Of a stretch of DNA of 64,000 nt, positions 24,235 to 33,038 are shown piece after piece. Position numbers and translations under genes: made by a program. The notes under the pieces were generated by a model. That model worked only from the letters and a program-made list of their open reading frames with translations, was not told the origin of the DNA and did not search any database. This DNA comes from Gliomastix tumulicola (taxonomy: Eukaryota > Ascomycota > Sordariomycetes > Hypocreales > Bionectriaceae), in the NCBI GenBank assembly GCA_001599755.1, contig BCHX01000005.1:3592409-3656408 (forward strand), given 5' to 3'. The number at the start of each line of letters is the position of its first letter. The first letter of the stretch is position 1.

Positions 24235-25467
24235 ATGCTGTTGATGAAAGACTTCAAAGAGCTGATTACGCAACCCATCCCCAAAGCCCATCATGAGATG
24301 ACACGGGCCTGGGAGCGAGTCTCACACGACCTGCCTCAGGAGCCGCTTGCACCATGGCAGGTAAACCTGGTGACGGGCGCCATGAATGTCGGGCGCGTCC
24401 GAGACGTGGTGTCGTGGATCCGAATGAGGGCCGTTGAACTCGAAGACCAGGCACGGGAGCGCGATGATGCCAAGTTCAGAGTCCTCGTCGATGCGTGCCT
24501 CAATGGTACGGACCTGGAGGTGAAGCCGTATGAGAACTTCTACAGGTCCATGACACTGGCGATTATCGAGGAGGCGAAATGGCTCATGGACGACCTGGAC
24601 GCGGAATACGTTTTCCTCAATGACTTGGCGGAGCGCGTCCGGGAAGAGCGGCGCCTGCTATCAAGAAAGTCACCGCCTTTCGCCGCGATTCGTGACAAAC
24701 TGCTTAGGGATACGGCCACGGGCTCCGCCTTGAAGGAGGAGATCAAGCTCCTGCAGAGCCGCATCGATGAGTTCCTGGGTACGCTTGCTCACCCTAGTAG
24801 TACCGTGCCGCCCACGGATGACGCATCTAATAAGTCATCTTTTCAGTTTCGCCTAGACATCCATCGGCCTATCCAATGGAAGGCCTCGGACTGTCTCAAG
24901 GCTATGAAATACTTGTCGCAGAATGTATCGATCTATAATGAAGTCATGAAGAACATGCTTGCTGAGTGTAGCTTCGTTAATGATGAGTATCGGAAGGCGG
25001 AATGGCTTTGCAGCAGCCGCGCCCGCTCACGAAAGTCACTCCGCGCTCGAGCCCGGCCACTGATGAATATCCTGCTCTGCGTAACTGCCCAGATTGATGC
25101 TCAGTCTAACAACCGCAAGGGCCTCGACCAGATACTGCGCAAGATTGACGCCCTCGACGCGGAGAGGAATTGGAGGGCAATGGGTGGCAGCAGCGAGTCC
25201 CTGCGAGAATACAAAGACCTCAGAGCGTGGGTGGGACTGCTGGCAGACAAGCCAGAGCGCGAAATGATCGCCATCCGCGAAGCAGTCAACGTGCTGGTGC
25301 GGATGCAGGAGGATTTTGAAACGATGCACCAGCGTGCGAGGAGGAAGTCTCCTCTCGCAGCCAAGCAGCCGTTACAGCAGGGAAACCTCCTCAAGGCCCC
25401 GAAACCGAAGATGCTGACTAGAGCCAGAGTCCATTTCGATGACGTGCCGAAGTTCATGGTTTGGTAA
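24235..25467 (+). CDS. Unrecognised helical protein, 410 aa (possible paralog of the 326 gene)
   Basis: This is an intronless frame from ATG to TAA. A second ATG three codons later is an alternative start. The family is not recognised. The protein has no signal peptide or membrane span and is rich in Leu, Glu, Arg and Lys in heptad-like stretches, with a coiled-coil-like part near residues 160-180 (ALKEEIKLLQSRIDEF). A Ser/Thr/Pro linker (about 183-200) is followed by a second helical half with DCLKAMKYLSQN. Length, layout, linker position and that segment match the gene at 326-1555 (CPLKVMKILHGN), although overall identity looks low. The C-terminus is basic (RARRKSPLAAK). Function is unknown. 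Helical adaptor-like proteins of this size often accompany F-box genes, but the adjacency here may be chance. Confidence 0.75.
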   Translation: MLLMKDFKELITQPIPKAHHEMTRAWERVSHDLPQEPLAPWQVNLVTGAMNVGRVRDVVSWIRMRAVELEDQARERDDAKFRVLVDACLNGTDLEVKPYENFYRSMTLAIIEEAKWLMDDLDAEYVFLNDLAERVREERRLLSRKSPPFAAIRDKLLRDTATGSALKEEIKLLQSRIDEFLGTLAHPSSTVPPTDDASNKSSFQFRLDIHRPIQWKASDCLKAMKYLSQNVSIYNEVMKNMLAECSFVNDEYRKAEWLCSSRARSRKSLRARARPLMNILLCVTAQIDAQSNNRKGLDQILRKIDALDAERNWRAMGGSSESLREYKDLRAWVGLLADKPEREMIAIREAVNVLVRMQEDFETMHQRARRKSPLAAKQPLQQGNLLKAPKPKMLTRARVHFDDVPKFMVW

Positions 25468-26918
25468 GCTAGGGGAGCTCCTGGCTTTCGACATGCTGCA
25501 TTCGGCGACGAGAATCTTTCATATGTCTTAGTTGAATTTGTATCGGTAGCACTAATTCAGGAGCGGGATATTCCGCAATGCCGCTGATACCTCTGTGATG
25601 ACGCAGTCTATAGCTGCATGAATCATAAAGATCCTTCAACCTGTTAGGGTGTCACACTATTCAAGTGACCGTGCAATGAACCATCATGACGTTCCAAGGC
25701 CGCTCACCAATCGCGAGGCGAGTTAGACCTACAAGACTCCGACAATATCTTTGTGGTCCGATGATATCAGTCTTGGCCGCTAAATCAAGAGTCCTTTCGT
25801 ATACTTCGGCGGCCTAAGACACCGTGCCGCGGTGAATGTCTGTAAATCCATGATGTAATAAGCAGCACGAATGCTGCCACCAGGAGCCAATAGGATGCAG
25901 AGGACTCGCAATGTGAAAATATCACATGGGATCTCATGGAATAAAGGCTGCTTGCCTGGGTGAAGCTGAAAGTGAAGGTTTGGCGGCGTACACCGGTGGC
26001 GGAGGCTTAGTTGGCCGACAGCACCAATGAAGCCGGGCAATGCCCATTGTTCTCATGAACTAAGGACGATGCTAGTCCCAGAGGTAAAGCATTAAAATAG
26101 AAATAATCGTTCCCGTGTGTGTGTGAGACATGACAGCACACACGGTTCATATCAGAATACGAAGGTTCGGGAGACGCCATAGCCCCGCGCCGAGTTCTCG
26201 CCGTGGTGGCAGCATGTGCAGAGATGCCCAGACGCTACTGGATGCCGTGTCCTATTATCAGCCGGCTGCAGATACTATTACCAATAGTAATTCAGCCACG
26301 GTCATCCTTCAGAATGTGCAAAAAACCACCTGTCTGCCCTGTAGCTGGGCGATGATGACGGAGTGTGGCCCAAGCCAGCATTCCATCACCTGGTGCATGC
26401 ACCTACTATTGAACTCGGTGAGATTGACTAGTGAAGTTGTGCAACCGGTTTTCCACCCCATCCCAGTGAGACAGCCCCTCGTATTCCCCGAGCAGTGTGA
26501 GACATGGTCAGCAAGGCTGCTGCGCAAAGCTGACCGCATGTAAGCTAGCAGCAGCTGGAGAGAGAGGGAGCTGACATACACAGCTTGGCGGCGACCCCGT
26601 ATTTGGGGATAAGCTTCATGACCATGCCCAAGATCTAACCTCATCGGGCCCAACCTTGGGTCTTAAAATAACATCCCCCGCCATCAGGTGATGGGCTGAA
26701 GTGCTCAGCAGGGCGGAAGCTACTCCAGCGCAGGGCAGACACAGCCGCACTTTGAGCCGCAAGAGCCTTGCGGGTGAGAATAAGCTCTGTCTGGGGGGGG
26801 GACTGGAATGCGCTAGCTCGTGATGTCCGGCCGGACGGCATCATGGATGAGGTAAGTGGTGGTCGTCGGGGCAGAAGGAGAGGCACATGTGAAGCATGAG
26901 GACGGTCTGTCTGCTAGC
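25468..26918. other. Intergenic, 1.5 kb
   Basis: I see no credible gene. A 137-codon frame at 26130-26543 lacks any recognisable motif. The last few hundred bases are probably the promoter of the repeat precursor that follows. Confidence 0.45.
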
Positions 26919-26926
26919 TATATAAG
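26919..26926 (+). promoter_or_regulatory. TATA box of the repeat-precursor gene
   Basis: TATATAAG lies 172 nt upstream of the chosen start. The ATG that directly follows it (26927) would precede any plausible transcription start, so the downstream ATG at 27098 is preferred. Confidence 0.65.
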
Positions 26927-27097
26927 ATGGTGTTATCCCACGAGTTAAGCTATCCTTTTCTATCATCATCATCCAGCACATCAACAACATCTCCAAACAA
27001 CAATATCATATCTTCTATTTTCCTTTCTCAGTCTTTTTCTTCTACTCAGCTTTCAACTTCCAACCTCCAACTTCCAACTTCACATCCATCCACCAAC

Positions 27098-28219
27098 ATG
27101 CGCTACTCATACACCCTCCTCGCCTTCGCCGTCACGGCCCTCGCGGCTCCCGCCGTGAAGCGAAGTGACGATGGCTCCTGGTACCCGGGCAAATATGAGG
27201 GCCCCGGCACTCCCTACGACGACGGCAAGTGGGCTCCCGGAAAGTACGAGGGTCCTGGCACCCCTTACGATGATGGGAAGTGGTATCCCGGCAAGTACCC
27301 TGGCGGCAAGGCGAAGCGCAACGACGACGGCTCTTGGTACCCCGGGAAGTACGAAGGCCCCGGCACGCCTTATGACGACGGCAAGTGGTACCCGGGCAAG
27401 TACGAGGGTCCTGGCACTCCCTACGATGACGGGAAGTGGTATCCCGGCAAGTACCCCGGTGGCAAGGCGAAGCGCAGCGACGACGGCTCGTGGCACAAGG
27501 GCAAATACGAAGGGCCCGGCACCCCGTACGATGACGGTTCCTGGAGCCCTGAGAAGTACCCTACCAAGGCCAAGCGCAACGACGACGGCAGCTGGTACCC
27601 CGGCAAGTACGAGGGTCCCGGCACTCCTTATGACGACGGCAAGTGGTACCCCGGCAAGTACGAGGGCCCAGGTACTCCCTACGACGACGGGAAGTGGTAT
27701 CCCGGCAAGTACCCTGGCGGCAAGGCGAAGCGCAGCGATGACGGCTCCTGGGCTCCTGGGAAGTACGAGGGCGATGGCACCCCCTACGACGACGGCTCCT
27801 GGCACGAGGGCAAGTACGAGGGCCCCGGCACTCCGTACGACGATGGCTCTTGGGATCCCGAGAAGTACCCGTCCAAGGCCAAGCGTAGCGACGATGGGAG
27901 CTGGTATCCCGGGAAGTACGAGGGTCCCGGCACTCCTTATGATGACGGCAAGTGGGCGCCTGGCAAGTACGAGGGCCCCGGTACTCCCTACGACGACGGC
28001 TCTTGGAACCCCGACAAGTATCCCTCCAAGCGCAGCGATGATGGCTCTTGGCACGAGGGCAAGTACGAGGGTGAGGACACTCCCTTCGATGACGGCTCCT
28101 GGGACCCTGAGAAGTACCCTTCCAAGAGGAACGACGACGGCTCTTGGCACGAGGGGAAGTACGAGGGCGAGGGCACGCCCTTTGATGATGGCAAGTGGAC
28201 TCCTGAGAAGTACGACTAG
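27098..28219 (+). CDS. Secreted Lys-Arg-bounded repeat precursor (Kex2-processed type), 373 aa
   Basis: The product starts with a signal peptide (MRYSYTLLAFAVTALAA), then AVKR and eight units separated by Lys-Arg. Unit lengths are 50, 50, 32, 50, 49, 47, 30 and 29 residues. Every unit opens with [S/N]DDGSW and is made of one to three turns of a 17-residue motif of the type W-x-P-G-K-Y-E-G-P-G-T-P-Y-D-D-G-[K/S]. TP[Y/F]DDG occurs 13 times. Five of the seven internal Lys-Arg sites are preceded by Lys-Ala. There are no cysteines after the leader. This layout is known from fungal precursors cut by the Golgi protease Kex2 (alpha-pheromone, ustiloxin/phomopsin-type cyclic peptides and other repeat secreted proteins), but I do not recognise this core. 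An in-frame upstream ATG at 26927 sits beside the TATA box and lacks a signal peptide, so it is not used. No DUF3328/UstYa oxidase gene is visible nearby. Role unknown: peptide signal, cyclic peptide or extracellular matrix protein. Confidence 0.85.
   Translation: MRYSYTLLAFAVTALAAPAVKRSDDGSWYPGKYEGPGTPYDDGKWAPGKYEGPGTPYDDGKWYPGKYPGGKAKRNDDGSWYPGKYEGPGTPYDDGKWYPGKYEGPGTPYDDGKWYPGKYPGGKAKRSDDGSWHKGKYEGPGTPYDDGSWSPEKYPTKAKRNDDGSWYPGKYEGPGTPYDDGKWYPGKYEGPGTPYDDGKWYPGKYPGGKAKRSDDGSWAPGKYEGDGTPYDDGSWHEGKYEGPGTPYDDGSWDPEKYPSKAKRSDDGSWYPGKYEGPGTPYDDGKWAPGKYEGPGTPYDDGSWNPDKYPSKRSDDGSWHEGKYEGEDTPFDDGSWDPEKYPSKRNDDGSWHEGKYEGEGTPFDDGKWTPEKYD
27164..28216 (+). repeat. Nested coding tandem repeat (51-nt core)
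   Basis: This DNA encodes the eight precursor units. A 51-nt core is repeated one to three times per unit, with synonymous third-base differences, and the larger units of about 156 nt are themselves tandem. Such an array is prone to unequal recombination and to short-read assembly error. Confidence 0.85.
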
Positions 28220-29935
28220 ATGGTTTTCTGGGATGGGTCTTTGGTCTGGGTATTTGGTCGGGATGGGATAGCATGCGGGCGGTTGGCATTTGGTTTGTCT
28301 TTCTTGGATTCGCTTTCTGGAGTAAGGGGGGTGTTTCGGTCTCTCCTTAACTAAATCTGGCTTCTTCTTCATTCTATACGCTTGTCATTCCTTCAAGCAT
28401 TTAAATTTATACACTTGTTGAGTAATTTGGTCACGATAATGTACTAGGGCTATAGTCGCGATGTCTTCACCCCATCAAGGACGCGATGAGAAGGCTATAA
28501 GATTGGCAGCCATACTAGTACGCGGCTTCTTCATGCTAAGCTAGTGCAGGATTGTGATTCAGTCCGAGGATCGTGGTGGTCACTGCCACTCGTCCTTGGA
28601 TGCTCGCGAGATTTCTTGGTTGATTATAATACAACAGAGAAATTATATGCCCCTTGATGTATGTCCAGCCAGCCGTGCCCATGATATCACTTCCATCATC
28701 GTTTGTGTGGTGCTTGAAGATCTCGACGCGAGCGAGATTGGTGCCTCACCTTGCGAAGCATCATGCAATTACTTCATCCTGGTCGAAGTCGATACCGGAC
28801 AATTACCGGACAATAGCTCTCCGCCGGCCTTGCATGCACGGGTAGGTGCGTATTCTGGAAATAATTACCGGACACATCGGATGATAGCCCGTTGGATGAC
28901 GGACCGTTGGATAACACACCGTCGGCGAGCAGCCCGTGCCGGGTCACCGCCCGTGAACACCATAATTTCGTGTCGTGAGTACAGAATGTCGATATCGAGC
29001 TCTGAGGCACAGACCCCGCTCTCCCGATTGTCTAGTTGGCTTGGGCCTCATCCCATCGAGGCGGACTTGCTGCTTTGGGCATTCTCGCGCCGAGACCGTC
29101 GTTCGCCATCCACAGCACAAGTTACGTCAACGGAAAGGCCAGCGGAAGGTGACCCGAAGCCGTTTTGTCCCAGCCTACGAACGAGTACGATACAGAGGAG
29201 AAAACCCCCACCGTTGGTCACCGTTCCCCCTAGTATTAACGCCGAACGGTCCCGTCAGTATCGTCAGAGTCAGACTTTGCGACTCAGCAGGGCCGTGGAC
29301 GACGCCTCCATGACACGGACATCCCACAGATTTCGTGGGTCGCCCTCGCCATCTTGGAGCGACTTGCGTCACTAAAGTCCGGCCCAGGCGCACGAATCAC
29401 ACCCGTGGACGCTGTCGACGCTGCACTAGAGCCACTAGACGGCCCCCCCAAGTTCCAGAAGCAGCACGCCGAAGAAATTACCCCTCTCCTCTCCCTCTCC
29501 TTCCCCCCCCCCTCGCTGCCTTGGATGAAGAATCGAATCCCTTGATGGCTCCAAGCTCTCCCTCCCTCCCCTGCTAGCGTCGTCTTGGTTGGGCTCTCCC
29601 TGCACAGTGGGAGCTACCCCTCGGTCCTTCTCAGCCCCTCCAAGACTGCTCCAAGACTGCACGCGATGGGCGTTGACGACGAGTGATGAGCGGGGTATCT
29701 CTCGCGGGCGTCGCCTTCGTGAACCCCGTCGTGGGAGCTATGATGTTATGGGAAGCAAGCTTTTTTTTTTTTTTCTTCTTTCGAGTTCCATTTGGTAGGC
29801 TCGCGACTCCTCCTAAATACTTAGCTCCTCTCTCCTCCCCTCCTTCCACAGCTTCCTCTCTTCCTCTCCCTCTTCTCTTCTCCATTTCCACACTCCATCA
29901 TCCTCACACTCCCATCTCACAAAACCTCGTCCAAA
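28220..29935. other. Intergenic, 1.7 kb
   Basis: No convincing gene is seen. A 273-codon frame at 28554-29375 has no ATG near its start and no recognisable domain. A short motif, TTACCGGACA, recurs around 28793-28876. The part from about 28900 to 29400 is unusually rich in CpG. A T15 run near 29761 and a pyrimidine-rich tract before 29935 probably belong to the promoter and leader of the aldo-keto reductase gene. Confidence 0.45.
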
Positions 29936-29962
29936 ACACACACACACACACACACACACACA
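29936..29962. repeat. (AC)n repeat in the aldo-keto reductase leader
   Basis: A 27-nt AC run ends 17 nt before the start codon at 29980, so it probably lies in the 5' UTR. Its length may vary between strains. Confidence 0.9.
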
Positions 29963-29979
29963 TTTCACACTCAGCAACC

Positions 29980-31177
29980 ATGTCCTTCGGCAAGACCTCG
30001 ACTCTCTCCTCCGGGTACAAGATCCCGACCCTCGGCTACGGCACCTGGCAGGCCAAGCCCGGCGAGGTCGGCGCCGGCGTCTACGAGGCCCTCAAGGCCG
30101 GCTACCGCCACCTCGACCTGGCCAAGATCTACCAGAACCAGCCCGAGGTCGCGCAGGGCATCAAGCAGGCGCTCGCCGAGGTGCCCGGCCTCAAGCGCGA
30201 GGACATCTTCATCACCTCGAAGCTGTGGAACAACCGCCACCAGCCCGACCAGGTCGAGGCGGCGCTCGACGAGACGCTCAAGGAGCTCGAGCTCGACTAC
30301 CTTGATGTACGCATGCATGCAGCACTCACTACAGATGGCTACAAGATACAAAACTGACGTGGAATCGCAGCTCTACCTCATCCACTGGCCTGTGGCTTTC
30401 CCTACCGGCGATGCCCTCTTCCCCCGCGCCGCTGGCGACGACAGCCAGGTCGCCTTCGACGAGGGCGTCACCCTGAGCCAGACCTGGAAGGGTGCGTGTT
30501 TCTCTCTCCTGCGCCGACAACCGTCATTCTCACTCAGCTAACAACCCCCAAAAGCCGTCACCGAGCTCCCCAAGTCCAAGGTCCGCACCGTCGGCGTGTC
30601 CAACTTCACGATCGAGCAGCTCGAGAAGGTCGCCAAGGACACGGGCGTCGTCCCCGCCGTCAACCAGGTCGAGCGCCACCCCAAGCTCAACCAGGCCGAG
30701 CTCATCGCCTACGCCAAGACCAAGAACATCCACATCACCGCCTACTCGGCCTTTGGCAACAACAGCTTCGACCTGCCCCTGCTCATCAACACGCCCGAGA
30801 TCAAGGCCATCGCCGACCGCCTGTCCTCGGTCCAGGGCAAGGAGGTCACGCCCGCCCAGGTCATCCTCGCCTGGGCCCAGATCGACGGCCACAGCGTCAT
30901 CCCCAAGTCGGTCACGCCGTCGCGCATCCGCGCCAACTTCCAGGAGATTGAGCTCGACGACGAGGCCGTCAAGGCTGTTCAGAAGATTGGCGAGACCCCT
31001 CAGCGATACAACATCCCCAACACCTGTGAGTTTGACCCCGGACTGGTTTCCTTTCATTCTGCAAAGCAGCAGCAGCAGCAGCAGCAGCTAACGCATGATT
31101 CAGACAACCCCAAGTGGAGCATCAACATCTGGAACGAGGAGAAGGAGAAGGATGCCAAGCACGTCCCTATCGTCTAA
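29980..31177 (+). CDS. Aldo-keto reductase, 330 aa, 4 exons
   Basis: Exons are 29980-30306, 30371-30491, 30555-31025 and 31104-31177. The product is a cytosolic NADPH-dependent reductase of aldehydes, ketones or sugars, with a single TIM-barrel domain. The catalytic tetrad of the family is visible: Asp46 and Tyr51 (HLDLAKIY), Lys81 (TSKLW) and His114 (LIHWP). VGVSNF and the nucleotide-binding region IPKSVTPSRIRANF follow. The length is normal for the family (about 310-330). The first two introns carry standard splice sites and remove stops or out-of-frame sequence. The third intron (78 nt, GTGAGT...CAG) is a multiple of three, has no stop and contains an AGC repeat. Its removal gives the family-like NTYNPKWSINIWNEE tail, so I treat it as spliced. 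Likely substrates (glycerol, xylose or aldehydes) cannot be told apart here. Confidence 0.9.
31065..31088 (+). repeat. (AGC)8 repeat inside the third aldo-keto reductase intron
   Basis: Eight AGC units lie within the in-frame 78-nt intron. If the intron were retained, they would be read as a run of glutamines. Confidence 0.85.
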
Positions 31178-33038
31178 GGTGGCGACAAGAAGGGAAGCCC
31201 AAAGCCCGGCAGCAGGGGCCATGCTCCGCGTCTTGCTCTTGAGTGAGCCCCGGAGAACCAAATAAAAAATACGAAGAAACGCATGGACACCGTCGCGATA
31301 GACTAGACAATTAATATTAGTGCTGTCACGCTCAATTGCTCAATCGATGCCTCTGTGGGGGGAGTCCCTCAATGATGTGAGCGCTGTATTCGTCACGGCC
31401 TGGTCAAAATCGCAAGTCCTACGATGATCTGGGCTGTGTGTCGAGGACTTCCATGTGATTGACGGAGCCGGGCGAAGTACCGGACCCTGTCTCCGGTCTA
31501 GGGAATTGCGGCGAAATCACACGCCCTGCACGTTGCTCGCTGACGGGCCATCGATGTCGGGGCAAGCAACCCGAGCGCCGAGCAGCTGTTACTGCAATGC
31601 TGGTAGGCCAGCGTGGCAGGCAGCTTTGGCAGCGTTCCTATTCTTGCGCCTCCCGATCCCCGTTGACTACTAGTCGGTAGTACCATCAGACGCGGGAGGT
31701 ACGGCGCGTAGCCAAGCAACTTCCCGTTCGTATCCCATCGTAAGATATTTACTCGTCCGGATCTCCGATCGTGTCACGGTTACTTCACTTCGGTCCCGAG
31801 TGTGACGAGGAATGGGGCGGAAGCGAAAGCGTCCGGCGGCTGAGGCTCGATCGAGGTTGCACCTGCTCGGGTACACCGGTCGAATACGACTATAGTCGAC
31901 GCTGGTGGCGTCTGTTGTTCCCAAGCATCCTCGTTGCAGGGCGGAAGCTATTTGAGGTAGCCGGAAGTCCTGTGTCGTGCCCTCCGTGACAGTCGCAGCT
32001 ACATCTGCTGGTGTATACTCTCGAGAACGTCGAGCATCGTGTTCGGTCGGTTCGATTCGAGGAGTCAGGACCTGGCTTCGCAATCACGCGCGCGCGCGCT
32101 CTTCGGAGTCGAGGCTCGTTTCGACGGGTATTCGCAGTAACGACATCGGCAGTCGTGGTCAATTGGATGCGTGGCTCGGTGCGCTGCAGGTCGGCTACCA
32201 GATAAAACAGCGATTAGTATATGCGCAAGGGAGAGCAGGCCAAGATGGAAGAGATGCACACCTGCCGGGATACTCCCCTGTGATTGACACGGAGAAATCC
32301 CGTGCTCCAGCGTTTCTGCTGTATCACTCAAGGGAGAGAGCGCCGTAGCCTCACGAAGCTTAGAGAAAGCACCCAAGGCTATGCGTAGCAGTTCGGTTTC
32401 CGCTCATCATGTCCAAGACCAGAAAGAAGGTCGACAGGAGTCGTTCGACGTGCGTTGAAGAGACGGTGATTGGGAACGTGGGATTCGGGATTGGAGGAAA
32501 TGCGGCTCCAGGAAGCAGAGCGTCGAGGTGGATATCCGCAGTCACGTGATACCATTCTGGCCTCCCAGCTTCACAGAGCTCAGCCAGAACTCCTCAGCGT
32601 GACTGGAACACACAAAGACCACGCTGTGGAACAGTCACACAATGCCGCCAGTATTTGTGTCTCCAAGGGTACTCTTCTACTCTACACAAAGACGAGATCC
32701 CGCAAGCGTACAAACCACCGCAGCCACCCCGCCAAGTCCATCCCCGGGTCATTGCCGATCTTTCGGTGGCGCTACCAGCCAGCGGCCGCTCCCCGTCGCG
32801 CGCTGTTAGAACCGAAGCTCCGATGAAAAACCAGACCGCCACTGCGCATTTCCGAGTGTTTTGCCCGGGCTAGGGTCCTCCGCATTTCGGACTACGACCT
32901 GGTCGGGGGGGATGAAGTCATTCACTCACCGTTTCCGGGGGTTGGGAACTCCTCTTCTCCCCCTCTCATCTTCAATCGCAGCGGTGAACGCCACCTACTA
33001 ACAGCCTGTCCAGACTCAGTCAAGACGCAGTGGCTGCC
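31178..33038. other. Intergenic, 1.9 kb, with a CpG-rich block
   Basis: No gene can be supported. An AATAAA signal follows the aldo-keto reductase. From about 31740 to 32170 CpG is strongly over-represented, mostly as TCGA, TCGG or CGCG, including a pure CG run at 32087-32099. Frames there are short and conflicting. The final 100 nt before 33039 should contain the leader of the transporter gene. Confidence 0.45.
31261..31266 (+). terminator. Poly(A) signal of the aldo-keto reductase gene
   Basis: AATAAA lies 84 nt after the stop codon in an A-rich setting, a normal position for a fungal polyadenylation signal. Confidence 0.5.

Noticed and set aside
26927..27097. Upstream in-frame ATG of the repeat precursor
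   Set aside because: It directly follows the TATA box, so it should precede transcription, and it would bury the signal peptide behind a Ser/Thr-rich stretch.
27107..28372. 421-codon minus-strand frame antisense to the repeat precursor
   Set aside because: Its repeat pattern is only the mirror of the plus-strand repeats, and it has no plausible promoter or signal peptide.
28554..29375. 273-codon open frame
   Set aside because: It starts from a GTG, has no motif, and overlapping frames of similar quality exist in the same CpG-rich stretch.
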